Below, piece by piece: positions 56,153 through 64,000 of a DNA stretch of 64,000 nt (within the stretch, counting starts at the first letter, position 1; each line of letters starts with the position of its first letter). Made by a program: the position numbers and the translations under genes. Source of the DNA: Altererythrobacter sp. TH136 (lineage in GTDB: Bacteria; Pseudomonadota; Alphaproteobacteria; Sphingomonadales; Sphingomonadaceae); contig NZ_CP041409.1 of NCBI RefSeq assembly GCF_007065885.1, positions 2,341,501-2,405,500 of the forward strand, given 5' to 3'. The notes under the pieces are model-generated. The model saw nothing but the letters and a program-made list of their open reading frames with translations, was not told the DNA's origin and did not search any database.

Positions 56153-56959
56153 CTACTGGCCGAGCGGGCGGCTCTGGCTACGGGCCTGCTGGCGGACCTT
56201 GCCCGGCAGCCAGCGGGCGCCGAAGGCAAGCCGCCGGGCGGTCTTGCCGACCAGCGTATGCAGCTTGTCGCCATGCACCGCGTCCCACGCGGCCTGCGCG
56301 ACCTCGACCGCCGGGGTGATCTCCAGCCCGGCTTGCTGCACCCGCCCGCGGATCGCCTCGTTCGAACCCTGGTTGGGCGCGTGGTCGAGCAGCGGGGTGT
56401 CGATGAACCCGGGCATCAGATCGCGCACCTTGATCCCGAATTCGGCCCATTCGGCATCGAGCGCTTCGGTCATCCCGCGCACGCCGAACTTGGTCGCGGA
56501 ATAGACGCTCGCGCCGCCGGTGCCGTAGATGCCCGCCGCGCTGGCGGTGTTGAGCAGGCACGAACCGGGCGCGATCTTCTTCAGGTGCGGAAGCGAAGCC
56601 TGCGCGCCGAACAGCACGCCTTTGAGGTTGATGTCGAGGCAGCGTTCGATTTCGGCCACGGTATTGGTGTCGAGACTGCCGCCGAGCGGAATGCCGGCGT
56701 TGTTGGCGACCACGTCGATCCGCCCGCCCGCGGCCATGGAGAACGCCGCCAGCGCCTCGTCCCACGCGGCCCGGTCGCGCACGTCCAGCTTGTGCGCATA
56801 GGCGTTGCCGCCGCCGACCTTGGCCACCGTGCCCTGCATCCCGGCGCTGTCGATATCGCCCAGACCCACGAACCAGCCGCGGCCCGCGAAGTATTCCGCG
56901 ATCGACCGCCCGATGCCCGACCCGCCGCCGGTGATGAAGATTGCCTTGCGCGCCGCCAT
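56153..56959 (-). CDS. Short-chain dehydrogenase/reductase
   Basis: 268 residues from ATG 56959, with GGAGG about eight bases upstream. ITGGGSGIGRSIA (NAD(P) loop), VANNAGIP, and YSATKFGVRG with the catalytic Tyr-x3-Lys. The C-terminal 40 residues are basic (KVRQQARSQSRPLGQ). Substrate unknown. It ends three bases from the convergent phhB. Confidence 0.88.
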   Translation of the reverse strand: MAARKAIFITGGGSGIGRSIAEYFAGRGWFVGLGDIDSAGMQGTVAKVGGGNAYAHKLDVRDRAAWDEALAAFSMAAGGRIDVVANNAGIPLGGSLDTNTVAEIERCLDINLKGVLFGAQASLPHLKKIAPGSCLLNTASAAGIYGTGGASVYSATKFGVRGMTEALDAEWAEFGIKVRDLMPGFIDTPLLDHAPNQGSNEAIRGRVQQAGLEITPAVEVAQAAWDAVHGDKLHTLVGKTARRLAFGARWLPGKVRQQARSQSRPLGQ

Positions 56960-57076
56960 GTTCCGTCCCTCCTGTGTTGGAAAGGCGGTTAGCGCGGTCG
57001 GTGGCGGATTGCTACGGGATGGATCTGCCTTCGGTATGTCTGCTGACAACCGTATCAGATCGACCCGGCAACTGCT

Positions 57077-57925
57077 TCAGGTGTTTGTCTGGTCAGGTGG
57101 AACATGGGCAGGCAAGCCCGCCGCCCCGCTTTCCTCGCTGCATTCGAACGCTGCATCGACACCATAACATGTCATCGAGAGGGACCCCATGGCGTACCCT
57201 CGTATCAGCGGTTCAGGCGTCTCTCCTAAGGCAGCGGCCATGCCTGCAAGGTAGAGCAACGGGATGAAGTGATCAGGCGTTGGCACAGCCAGTTCGTAGT
57301 CGGGATGTTCCGTCACCCGCAGGATGTCGGCAGGACTATCGGCAAGCTGGGCGACTACGGCATCATCGAACCGTTCCGCCCAATCAAACGCCGCATCGGG
57401 CTGGTTCCACTGAACGCGACTGAGGTTGTGCACGACGTTGCCGCTCGCAAGAACCATTATACCATTATCTCCCAAGGCGGCCAGCTTCGCTCCCAGTTCG
57501 ACATGATACTCGAGCGGTTTGAGCGCATTGATCGACAACTGAACGACGGGAATGTTCGCCGCAGGATAGATGTGGGCCAACACGCTCCATGTGCCATGAT
57601 CGAGGCCCCACTGATCCCGGTCCAGGCCGCACCAGGTCGGCTTCACTGCCTCTGCGACCTCTTCGGCAATGTCGGGGGCTCCGGGCGCGGGGTATTGGAA
57701 CTCCGACAGTTCCCTGGGGAAACCATAGAAGTCGTGGATTGTGCGCGGCCGGGACATGGCGGTGACGGCCGTTGCGCCGAAGAACCAGTGGGCGGACACC
57801 ACGAGCAGTCCGCGAGGTTTTGGCATTTGTTGGCCCATCGCTCGCCAGGCATTCGTGAAGCCGTTGTGTTCGAGGGTATTCATCGGGCTACCGTGGCCGA
57901 TGAAAAGTGCGGGGCTGATGGTCAT
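57077..57925 (-). CDS. LigB-type extradiol dioxygenase (4,5-DOPA dioxygenase/YgiD-like)
   Basis: 282 residues. Metal ligands and active-site histidines fit the YgiD/DODA branch of the class III extradiol family: His11 in GHGSP, His46 in SAHWF, His110 in LDHGTW and His219 in PDHFIPLLY. It probably cleaves a catechol ring; the true substrate is unknown. The gene is clearly less GC-rich than its neighbours, which could mean recent transfer. It stands alone. Confidence 0.88.
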   Translation of the reverse strand: MTISPALFIGHGSPMNTLEHNGFTNAWRAMGQQMPKPRGLLVVSAHWFFGATAVTAMSRPRTIHDFYGFPRELSEFQYPAPGAPDIAEEVAEAVKPTWCGLDRDQWGLDHGTWSVLAHIYPAANIPVVQLSINALKPLEYHVELGAKLAALGDNGIMVLASGNVVHNLSRVQWNQPDAAFDWAERFDDAVVAQLADSPADILRVTEHPDYELAVPTPDHFIPLLYLAGMAAALGETPEPLIRGYAMGSLSMTCYGVDAAFECSEESGAAGLPAHVPPDQTNT

Positions 57926-58016
57926 GGACTGCTCCTAAGCAAGACTCATAACGTGTTTACCAGCCATCGGGTCCGCACTGCCGCTTCGCCTTTTGCCGGC
58001 GATCTCTCGCTTCCCA

Positions 58017-58634
58017 TTACAGCGCGGGGTTGTTGTAACAGTGCCAGGTGAAGATCGCGGCCGCCCCGCGGTGCGGGCGCCAGTCCTCCGCCAGCGCGCG
58101 GGTCTCTTTCTCGCTGGGGCGGGCTTCCAGGCCGAGGATCTTGTGGACGCCGGCCTGCACGGCGAGGTCACCCGCGGGCCAGATGTCGGGGCGGCCTTCC
58201 GCAAACAGCAGGTAGATCTCGGCGGTCCAGCGGCCGATGCCCTTGATTTGCGTCAGCAGCGCGATCGCCTCCTCGTCATCGGGGGGCAGGGCCTCGAAAT
58301 CGATCGCGCCCGCCTCCACTAGCTCGCACAACGACCGCGCGTAGCTCTGCTTCTGGCGCGACAGGCCGCAGGCGCGCAGGGTGTCGAAGTCGCGGGCCAG
58401 CAGGTCGGCGGTGGCGATATCGGGGCCGAGTTCGTCCTCCAGCTTGCGCCACACGCTGGCCGCGGCGGCAACCGACACCTGCTGGCCGACGATCGCACGC
58501 AGCAAGGTGACATAGCCGCGCTCGCGGATGCGCGGTTCGGGGTAGCCGGCGGCGTCCAGCGCTTTGGCCATCGCCGGTTCGCGTGCGGCGACGGCATCGA
58601 GGCTGTTCTTGATCTGCTCCGCCGACAAACCCAC
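58017..58634 (-). CDS. DNA-3-methyladenine glycosylase (AlkA/HhH-GPD type)
   Basis: 205 residues from GTG 58634, with GGGGAGG five bases upstream. The helix-hairpin-helix (LLTQIKGIGRWTAEIYLLF, about 127-145) is followed by the catalytic Asp156 in WPAGDLAVQ. This is the compact AlkA-like form that excises alkylated purines. A much longer frame upstream overlaps the divergent ferredoxin and is not real. Confidence 0.9.
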   Translation of the reverse strand: MGLSAEQIKNSLDAVAAREPAMAKALDAAGYPEPRIRERGYVTLLRAIVGQQVSVAAAASVWRKLEDELGPDIATADLLARDFDTLRACGLSRQKQSYARSLCELVEAGAIDFEALPPDDEEAIALLTQIKGIGRWTAEIYLLFAEGRPDIWPAGDLAVQAGVHKILGLEARPSEKETRALAEDWRPHRGAAAIFTWHCYNNPAL

Positions 58635-58727
58635 GCGCGCCTCCCCCGTCTTGCCAAAGCGGCGGCCAGACCGTAGCAGCCCGGCCCACCGCCTGACAGG
58701 GGCGAAACTCGAAGCCAGGATACCCGC

Positions 58728-59045
58728 ATGCCGCAGTTGATCGTCGTCACCCGCGCCGGAGAGGAATCGACCGTCGAGGTCCAGGACGGCCTGACCGTGA
58801 TGGAAGCGATCCGCGACAACGGGTTCGACGAGCTTCTCGCGCTTTGCGGCGGGTGCTGTTCGTGCGCGACCTGTCACGTCCATGTCGATCCCGCGTTCAA
58901 GGACCGGCTGCCGGCGATGAGCGAGGACGAGGACGACCTGCTCGAATCCTCCGACTACCGGGACGAGAATTCGCGGTTGAGCTGCCAGATCCCGTTCACC
59001 GCCGATCTCGACGGCCTGAAGGTCACCATCGCCGCCGAGGATTGA
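58728..59045 (+). CDS. Adrenodoxin-type [2Fe-2S] ferredoxin
   Basis: 105 residues. The cluster cysteines follow the adrenodoxin spacing: Cys40, Cys46, Cys49 and Cys86 (in RLSCQIPF). Two further cysteines (43, 44) are present. Such ferredoxins donate electrons to cytochrome P450 or act in iron-sulfur or haem steps; neither partner nor reductase is adjacent. It is followed after 88 bases by the cysteine synthase gene. Confidence 0.93.
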   Translation: MPQLIVVTRAGEESTVEVQDGLTVMEAIRDNGFDELLALCGGCCSCATCHVHVDPAFKDRLPAMSEDEDDLLESSDYRDENSRLSCQIPFTADLDGLKVTIAAED

Positions 59046-59082
59046 GCGGGCCCCGGCGCTGGCGAAGATCGGGTAAGCGGGG

Positions 59083-59113
59083 GGCAACCGGAATTGCGTT
59101 GCCGGTGACCGGC
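59083..59113 (+). promoter_or_regulatory. Two mutually exclusive hairpins in the cysteine synthase leader
   Basis: GGCAAC (59083-59088) can pair with GTTGCC (59098-59103), and GCCGGT (59101-59106) can pair with ACCGGC (59108-59113). The two hairpins share bases 59101-59103 and cannot form together. This resembles a switch, but the stems are short and could be chance. Confidence 0.2.
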
Positions 59114-59133
59114 GCGCTTCCTAGCTGACCTGC

Positions 59134-60150
59134 ATGACTGCAAATTCCGTGCGCCAGAGCACGCTCGACCTGATCGGCCACACTCCGCTCGTCCTGCTCA
59201 AGGGCCCCAGCGCCGCAGCCGGCTGCGAGATCTGGGGCAAGTGCGAATTCCTCAACCCCGGCGGCAGCGTGAAGGACCGCGCGGCCTTGGGCATCGTGCG
59301 CGACGCCGAAGCCAGCGGGGAGCTGCAGCCCGGCGGCACGATCGTGGAAGGGACGGCGGGCAACACCGGCATCGGGCTGGCGCTGGTCGCCAACGCGCTC
59401 GGCTACAAGACGATCATCGTCATGCCCGACAACCAGAGCGCGGAGAAGATGGCGACGCTGCGCGCGCTCGGCGCGGAACTGGTGCTGGTGCCGCCGACCA
59501 AGTATTCCGATGGCAATCACTTCGTCCACACCAGCCGCCGCCTGGCTGAAGAGACGCCCGGCGCGGTGTGGGCCAACCAGTTCGACAACACCGCCAACCG
59601 CAAGGCGCACATCGAGACCACCGCCGAGGAGATCTGGGAGCAGATGGAGGGCCGGATCGACGGCTTCACCTGCGCCGTCGGCACCGGCGGCACGCTGGCG
59701 GGTGTGGGCATGGGGCTGAAGAGTCACGACGAGAGCGTGACCATCGCGCTGACCGACCCGCACGGCGCCGCGCTCTACAGCCACTACGCCACCGGCGAGT
59801 TGAAGGCGGAAGGCAGCTCGGTCGCCGAAGGGATCGGGCAGGGGCGGATCACCGGCAACCTCGAAGGCGCGCCGGTCGACACCCAGTTCCGCGTGTCGGA
59901 CGAAGATGGGCTGGAATGGGTCGCCCGGCTGCTGAGCGAGGAAGGGCTGTGCCTGGGGCTGTCGTCGGGCATCAACGTCGCGGGCGCGGTGGCGCTCGGC
60001 AAACAGCTCGGGCCGCAGGCGCGTGTGGTGACCATCCTGTGCGACACCGGTTTCCGGTACCTGTCGACGCTCTACAGCGGGGAATGGCTGCGGTCCAAGC
60101 AGCTGCCGGTGTTCGACTGGCTCGCCGCGGGCGAGGCCGCCGCCAATTGA
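59134..60150 (+). CDS. Cysteine synthase family protein
   Basis: 338 residues. Fold type II PLP enzyme with Lys47 in GGSVKDRA. The loop for the substrate reads EGTAGNTGIG (72-81) where classical CysK has PTSGNTGIG; this variant occurs in a separate subgroup. GTGGTLAGV is the phosphate loop. It should make cysteine from O-acetylserine and sulfide or a related reaction. Start ATG 59134. Confidence 0.85.
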   Translation: MTANSVRQSTLDLIGHTPLVLLKGPSAAAGCEIWGKCEFLNPGGSVKDRAALGIVRDAEASGELQPGGTIVEGTAGNTGIGLALVANALGYKTIIVMPDNQSAEKMATLRALGAELVLVPPTKYSDGNHFVHTSRRLAEETPGAVWANQFDNTANRKAHIETTAEEIWEQMEGRIDGFTCAVGTGGTLAGVGMGLKSHDESVTIALTDPHGAALYSHYATGELKAEGSSVAEGIGQGRITGNLEGAPVDTQFRVSDEDGLEWVARLLSEEGLCLGLSSGINVAGAVALGKQLGPQARVVTILCDTGFRYLSTLYSGEWLRSKQLPVFDWLAAGEAAAN

Positions 60151-60181
60151 CTGCGCGCGCGCTTTGGCTAGCGTGATAGGC

Positions 60182-60520
60182 ATGGCACGTCAGTTTTCCG
60201 AGACCAGGACCGAAACCGCGCCCACTGCCGCTCCATTGGGCGGGACGCGGGCGCAGTCGCTGCAACGGCTGCAGGTCGGCGCATCGCTGCTGGTCGGGAT
60301 CGTCCTGATCGTCGGACTGGCGAACGTGATCGAGGAGCGCGCCAAGCAATCGGACCGCTCGGCCGTGCCGGAAGCCGCATCGACGGTGGCGCCGACAACC
60401 GCAGTCATCCCGGCGAACGATCCGCTGGCCGATGCCGGCGTCGTCCCCGATCTGCCGGATGCAGCCGTGTCGCCAACCGCGTCTGCCGCGCCGCCGCCCG
60501 CGCCCAGTGACCCGCAGTAG
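60182..60520 (+). CDS. Small membrane-anchored protein with Pro/Ala tail
   Basis: 112 residues from ATG 60182. A cytoplasmic N-terminus, one helix (about 31-50, VGASLLVGIVLIVGLANVI) and an Ala/Pro/Asp-rich, probably disordered C-terminal half. No recognised domain. Its stop overlaps the next gene by 14 bases, so the pair is likely co-translated. Confidence 0.6.
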   Translation: MARQFSETRTETAPTAAPLGGTRAQSLQRLQVGASLLVGIVLIVGLANVIEERAKQSDRSAVPEAASTVAPTTAVIPANDPLADAGVVPDLPDAAVSPTASAAPPPAPSDPQ

Positions 60521-61238
60521 AAGGCGAGCCGCCGCCATCGCGGCGGTGCTGCTGCTGGCAGGGGCGATCGCCGCCTGGGCCTGGAGCCGCGAGCCCGCCG
60601 CCAAGCCGTCGTTGGGCCTCTACACCTCGCTGCCGATCTATTGGGCGGAGGCGGGGTCGGTCAGTGAGGCGCTCGATGGCGAGAGAGAACCGCACTGGGT
60701 GCGCGGCACGCTGGAAGCCGACTATCGCCTGGTCCCGCTCGACACGCTCGACCCCGCGGACCTAGCACCCCTCACGCGCCTGCTGATGGCCCAGCCGCGC
60801 CCGCTCGCCCCGGGGGAGAACGTCGCGCTGGACGGCTGGGTGCGGCGGGGCGGCCGCGTGCTGGTGTTCGCCGATCCGTTCCTGACCGAACATTCGCGCT
60901 TTCCGTTGGGCGACAAGCGCCGCCCGCAGGATGTCGCGCTGCTGTCGCCGATCCTTGCGCGCTGGGGGCTGGAACTGACGTTCGACGAGGATCAAGACGA
61001 CGGCGAGCGCGCCGTGCGGCTTGACTCTGTCGCGCTGCCCCATCGCCTGTCCGGCCGATTCCGACTCGTGACGCCCGGCGCGCCAGCCGCGTGTGAAATC
61101 ACCGCCGATGGGCTCGTCGCGACCTGCCGCATCGGCGCGGGACGGGCGCTGGTGGTCGCCGACGCGGCGGTGCTGGAACACGAGCGCGGCTCGTCTCCCG
61201 CGCTGCCCGCTCTGGTGGAGCGCGCGCTCGCGGATTGA
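60507..61238 (+). CDS. Membrane-anchored protein with GldG/DUF4350-like domain
   Basis: 243 residues from GTG 60507. An N-terminal basic patch and helix (about 8-26) precede a domain with GLYTSLPIYWAE, LDGWVRRGGRVLVFADPFL and GAGRALVVADAAVLE. This pattern resembles DUF4350/GldG-like domains associated with ABC transport, but no transporter gene is here. Function unknown. An ATG at 60432 would overlap most of the preceding gene and is unlikely. Confidence 0.6.
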   Translation: MTRSRRRAAAIAAVLLLAGAIAAWAWSREPAAKPSLGLYTSLPIYWAEAGSVSEALDGEREPHWVRGTLEADYRLVPLDTLDPADLAPLTRLLMAQPRPLAPGENVALDGWVRRGGRVLVFADPFLTEHSRFPLGDKRRPQDVALLSPILARWGLELTFDEDQDDGERAVRLDSVALPHRLSGRFRLVTPGAPAACEITADGLVATCRIGAGRALVVADAAVLEHERGSSPALPALVERALAD

Positions 61239-61591
61239 GCCGGGAAAACGCGGGATCGTCCGTTTCGGCACCCCATGGTCACATTAAGCCGCTGATTTAA
61301 TTTGAGAATTTTCCGGTGAGTTGCGCGCGAGCGCGGCACTACTACGTGCAACTATCCACAGGATTACAGTGGTTAACCGCGCAATCCCGTAAATTCCCGC
61401 TTTTTTCCCTTCCATCGCGAGGGGAAGAAAGTTAATACCATCTTCCATCGGACACGACGTTCACACCGCGCATCTGACCTTCGGTCGGTGCGAACCGGTA
61501 GCGCTCACGCGCCGCCGGACGGGGGAGCAGTTTGTCCGGTTGGCCGGCTTTTTCGAGCGGAGCGGGCCGGGGGTGCAGGGGAAGGGGTTCA
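61239..61591. other. 353-base leader/promoter region of the dcw cluster
   Basis: This region holds the control elements of mraZ and the following division genes. I see AT-rich stretches around 61290-61315 and 61390-61440, three phased TCCC repeats (61385-61409), a CTATCCACA DnaA-box-like sequence (61352-61360) and a TTCCATCG direct repeat (near 61410 and 61445). I see no credible ORF and no definite -35/-10. Confidence 0.5.
61385..61409 (-). promoter_or_regulatory. Candidate MraZ operator: three GGGA repeats
   Basis: On the minus strand GGGA occurs at 61409-61406, 61398-61395 and 61388-61385, spaced 11 and 10 bases. MraZ of E. coli binds TGGGN repeats with ten-base spacing upstream of mraZ. 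The repeats lie about 185 bases before the GTG. Confidence 0.4.
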
Positions 61592-62068
61592 GTGGCAGCG
61601 GCGCTATTCAGCGGCTTTTCGGGACAGGCCTTCTCACCGGCAGGTGACAAGGGCCGTTTCGTGCTGCCCCCGCTGTTTCGCAGCGCGGTCAAGGACGCGA
61701 GCGATGGCCGCGTGCTGTGCCTCGACAAGCATCCGCGCTTCCAGTGCCTCGTCGGCTTCGGCCTTTCGCGCATGACCGAGCTGGAGACCCAGCTCGACCG
61801 CGAGGAGGATCGCGCAGGCCCGGACTTCGACCGCGATACCCGCGCGGCGCAGCTGTTCGGCTTTGCCCGGGTGCCGTTCGACGATTCCGGCCGCTTCGTC
61901 CTGCCCGATCACCTGCGGATGCTGGGCAACATCGACGACGCGATGTTCTTTCAAGGGGGCGGGCGCAGCTTCACCATCTGGAACCCGGCCGAACTGATGC
62001 GGATGGACGATGCCTGGGCCTCGGCCAAGGCGGCCTGCGCGCAGTTCCAGGCGGAGGCACGCAAGTGA
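61592..62068 (+). CDS. mraZ: Division/cell wall cluster transcriptional repressor MraZ
   Basis: 158 residues from GTG 61592, which has GAAGGGG four bases upstream. Two SpoVT-AbrB-like halves: [17 protein letters not shown] and [15 protein letters not shown] with the family's DxxGR motif, both conserved. MraZ represses the dcw operon from repeats upstream of its own gene. It overlaps rsmH by four bases (GTGA). Confidence 0.93.
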   Translation: MAAALFSGFSGQAFSPAGDKGRFVLPPLFRSAVKDASDGRVLCLDKHPRFQCLVGFGLSRMTELETQLDREEDRAGPDFDRDTRAAQLFGFARVPFDDSGRFVLPDHLRMLGNIDDAMFFQGGGRSFTIWNPAELMRMDDAWASAKAACAQFQAEARK

Positions 62069-63003
62069 CGGGCGCACCGCATATCCCGGTCCTGCTGGAC
62101 GAGGTGATCGCCGCCCTGGTGCCGCAGCCGGGCGAAGTGATCGTCGACGCGACCTTTGGCGCGGGCGGCTATTCGCGGGCGCTCCTGGATGCCGGGGCGA
62201 CCGTCCACGCTTTCGACCGTGACCCCGACGCCATCGAAAATGCGCGCCAGTGGCCGGAAACTGCGGAAAACCCGCCGCGGCTGGTTCTCCACCCGCGCCG
62301 GTTCTCCGAAATGGTTAACGCGCTCGCCGAATCGGGACTGGCGCGCGTGGACGGGATCGTGATGGACATCGGCTTGTCTTCGATGCAGCTCGACCAGGCG
62401 GAGCGCGGGTTCGCGTTTTCGGCCGAGGGTCCGCTCGACATGCGCATGAGCCAGGCCGGGCCCAGCGCCGCCGACTTCCTCAACGCGGCGGACGAGGCCG
62501 AGATCGCCGACGTGCTGTATACGTATGGCGAGGAGCGCCAGAGCCGCCGGGTCGCGCGGGCGATCGTCGCGGCCCGCCCGCTGGAAACCACCGCCGATCT
62601 GGCGCGGGTCGTGCGCAAGGCGCTGGGGTATCACGCCGGTGCGCCCAAGGATCCGGCGACGCGCAGCTTTCAGGCCGTCCGCATTCACGTGAACGCCGAA
62701 CTGGCTGAACTGGAAGACGGGTTGAGCGCCGCCGAGATCCTGCTGGGTGAAGGCGGGCGGCTGGCGGTGGTCAGTTTCCACAGCCTGGAGGACCGCATCG
62801 TCAAGCGTTTCCTGCGCGATGCCTCCAGCGTCGCTGCGGGCTCGCGCTATCTGCCGCAGGCGAGCGGCGCGCCGGCGACGTTCGAACGCGTGTCGAAGGC
62901 GGTTCGCGCCGGCGAGGCGGAACTGGCGCGCAACCCCCGGTCGCGCTCGGCCACGCTGCGCCACGCCGTGCGGACCGCTGCTCCGGCGAGGGCCGCGGCA
63001 TGA
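62065..63003 (+). CDS. rsmH: 16S rRNA (cytosine(1402)-N(4))-methyltransferase
   Basis: 312 residues from GTG 62065. [15 protein letters not shown], the SAM loop [33 protein letters not shown] and [13 protein letters not shown] are the family signatures. It methylates C1402 in the ribosomal P site. Four-base overlaps tie it to mraZ and ftsL. Confidence 0.97.
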   Translation: MTGAPHIPVLLDEVIAALVPQPGEVIVDATFGAGGYSRALLDAGATVHAFDRDPDAIENARQWPETAENPPRLVLHPRRFSEMVNALAESGLARVDGIVMDIGLSSMQLDQAERGFAFSAEGPLDMRMSQAGPSAADFLNAADEAEIADVLYTYGEERQSRRVARAIVAARPLETTADLARVVRKALGYHAGAPKDPATRSFQAVRIHVNAELAELEDGLSAAEILLGEGGRLAVVSFHSLEDRIVKRFLRDASSVAAGSRYLPQASGAPATFERVSKAVRAGEAELARNPRSRSATLRHAVRTAAPARAAA

Positions 63004-63482
63004 TCGCGGCCGGCTCCCGCTTGCGCCAGCTTGGCTGGATCGTCACTCTCGCGATTTGTGCCGCGCTGTTCGTCGCGCTGACTTTCAAGGTCAATTCGGT
63101 CCGCAGCGAGGTCCGTCTGGCGGAACGCCGGATCATCGCGCTCCAGCGCGAAAAGGTCCTGCTCGAAACCGAATTCGAAACCCGCGCCAGTCAAAAGCAG
63201 CTGGCCGAATGGAACGCGGTCGACTTCGGTTACCAGGCGCCGGGCGCGGACCAGTATATCGCGGGCGAGCGGCAGTTGGCCGAGCTGGGCGAGCCGAGGG
63301 CGCTGACCGCGCCATCGCCGATCCGCGTCGCCCGCGCGGAGGACGACCAGCGCGAGATGCAGCTGCCCGCGATGGTCTCTCCGCTCACCGGCAAGCCGGT
63401 GACGCAGCAGGCCGAGGATCCGAGCCTGGCGGAGCGGCTTGCCAGTGGCGGCGATTTCCTGGCCGAGAGCGCCCGGCGATGA
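63000..63482 (+). CDS. ftsL: Cell division protein FtsL-like
   Basis: 160 residues. Short cytoplasmic tail, one helix (about 12-32, [19 protein letters not shown]), a coiled coil ([24 protein letters not shown]) and a longer, weakly conserved tail. Position between rsmH and ftsI supports FtsL. It connects FtsB and FtsQ at the division site. ATGA overlaps on both sides. Confidence 0.85.
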   Translation: MIAAGSRLRQLGWIVTLAICAALFVALTFKVNSVRSEVRLAERRIIALQREKVLLETEFETRASQKQLAEWNAVDFGYQAPGADQYIAGERQLAELGEPRALTAPSPIRVARAEDDQREMQLPAMVSPLTGKPVTQQAEDPSLAERLASGGDFLAESARR

Positions 63483-64000
63483 ACGCGCTGACCTTCAGCA
63501 CCGCGATCTATTCGGGGCGCGTCCAATCGGTGACGCTGCGCCAGCGTTCGCTGTCGGTGGCGCGGCTGCGCGTGCTGCTGGTCGCTGCGCTGTTCACCGC
63601 ACTGGCGTTCGCGGCGGTGGTGCGGATCGCCTTTCTGGGCCTGACCGACGCCACCCACAGCGCGACCTCGTTCGCGGAAGCGCTGCTGCCGCCGCGCGGC
63701 GAAATCACCGATCGCAACGGCCAGCCGCTGGCGCGCGCATTTCCCGCCTTCGCCCTGTGGTACAACCCCGAGGCGTTGGGCGAAGGCAGTTCGCTGGTGA
63801 AATCGCCCCGGGAAGTGGCGCTGGAACTGAAGGCGATCTTCCCCGACATGGACGAGACCGAGCTGGCTGACCGGCTGGCGAAGGGGAAGGCAGGCTACCT
63901 GCGCCGCCGCGTCCTGCCGGAGGATGCCAACCGGGTGCAGGCGATCGGCGAGCTGGCGCTTGAGCTGCCGCAGGAAACCGACCGCCATTATCCGCAAGGA
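63479..64000 (+). CDS. ftsI: Peptidoglycan transpeptidase FtsI (PBP3), N-terminal part
   Basis: The first 174 codons are in the window; the gene continues beyond the right edge. A helix at about 30-53 precedes the conserved PPRGEITDRNGQPLA and ALWYNPEAL of the non-catalytic pedestal domain of class B PBPs. The transpeptidase domain lies outside. It overlaps ftsL by four bases. Confidence 0.93.
   Translation, partial: MNALTFSTAIYSGRVQSVTLRQRSLSVARLRVLLVAALFTALAFAAVVRIAFLGLTDATHSATSFAEALLPPRGEITDRNGQPLARAFPAFALWYNPEALGEGSSLVKSPREVALELKAIFPDMDETELADRLAKGKAGYLRRRVLPEDANRVQAIGELALELPQETDRHYPQG

Noticed and set aside
58635-59087. Long N-terminal extension of the DNA glycosylase frame
   Set aside because: It runs opposite the clear ferredoxin gene; similarity begins only after the GTG at 58634.
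61352-61360. CTATCCACA, similar to a DnaA box
   Set aside because: A single 8-of-9 match; origins need clusters, and one such match is expected by chance in 64 kb.

Overview
This window is a gene-dense, high-GC segment of a bacterial chromosome, most likely from an alphaproteobacterium of the order Sphingomonadales (Erythrobacteraceae or Sphingomonadaceae type). The basis is gene content and order: gatC-gatA-gatB, hisG-hisD-nusB-thiL, bolA-nudix-pirin-SDR, glnB-glnA, ccmA-ccmB, tamA-tamB, and mraZ-rsmH-ftsL-ftsI at the right edge, together with DUF2332, DUF1428 and MpaB-like proteins. I found no rRNA, tRNA, insertion sequence, integrase or CRISPR array. About 70 protein genes are tightly packed, many overlapping by 4 bases (ATGA, GTGA or TTGA).

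Layout. 1-6.8 kb: start of a probable pseudouridine synthase, crcB, rpsU with its own terminator, an FKBP isomerase, a DUF4153 membrane protein, and gatC-gatA-(small membrane protein)-gatB. 6.8-15 kb (minus strand): a haem-oxygenase-like metal enzyme, a PAS-GGDEF protein with a degenerate active site, a PilZ-HTH protein, a tesB/JmjC-like/GNAT group, and the proton pyrophosphatase hppA. 15-18.3 kb: hisG-hisD-nusB-thiL. 18.3-31 kb: a DUF2332 protein, a small membrane protein between two copies of a palindromic repeat, the bolA operon, a J-domain protein, an amidohydrolase, two hotdog thioesterases, a class A penicillin-binding protein, cobS and an MpaB-like oxygenase. 31-36 kb: an HxlR regulator divergent from a DUF1428x2/reductase/GST/GST operon, then threonine dehydratase. 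36-43.3 kb: bpt, tamA, tamB. 43.3-48 kb (minus): fasciclin lipoprotein, a Tyr-rich repeat protein, a GH24 lysozyme and a three-gene envelope cluster with a holin-family protein. 48-54.6 kb: glnB-glnA, argC, an SH3 remnant, leucyl aminopeptidase, a DUF3298-type lipoprotein and map. 54.6-61.2 kb: ccmB-ccmA, phhB, an SDR, a LigB-type dioxygenase, a DNA glycosylase, ferredoxin, a cysteine synthase and two small membrane-anchored proteins. 61.6 kb to the end: the start of the division and cell-wall (dcw) cluster.

Most of this is housekeeping: tRNA-dependent amidation, histidine and arginine synthesis, nitrogen signalling, cytochrome c maturation, outer-membrane protein insertion and peptidoglycan synthesis. 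The observations most worth following are: the PilZ-HTH protein beside a GGDEF protein that has lost its catalytic motif but kept its inhibitory-site motif; the paired palindromic repeats around a small membrane ORF; a possible small RNA ending in a strong terminator at about 45.2 kb; three phased repeats upstream of mraZ resembling MraZ operators; direct repeats that may be the HxlR operator; and a Tyr-rich secreted protein built from internal repeats. None is proven by sequence alone.
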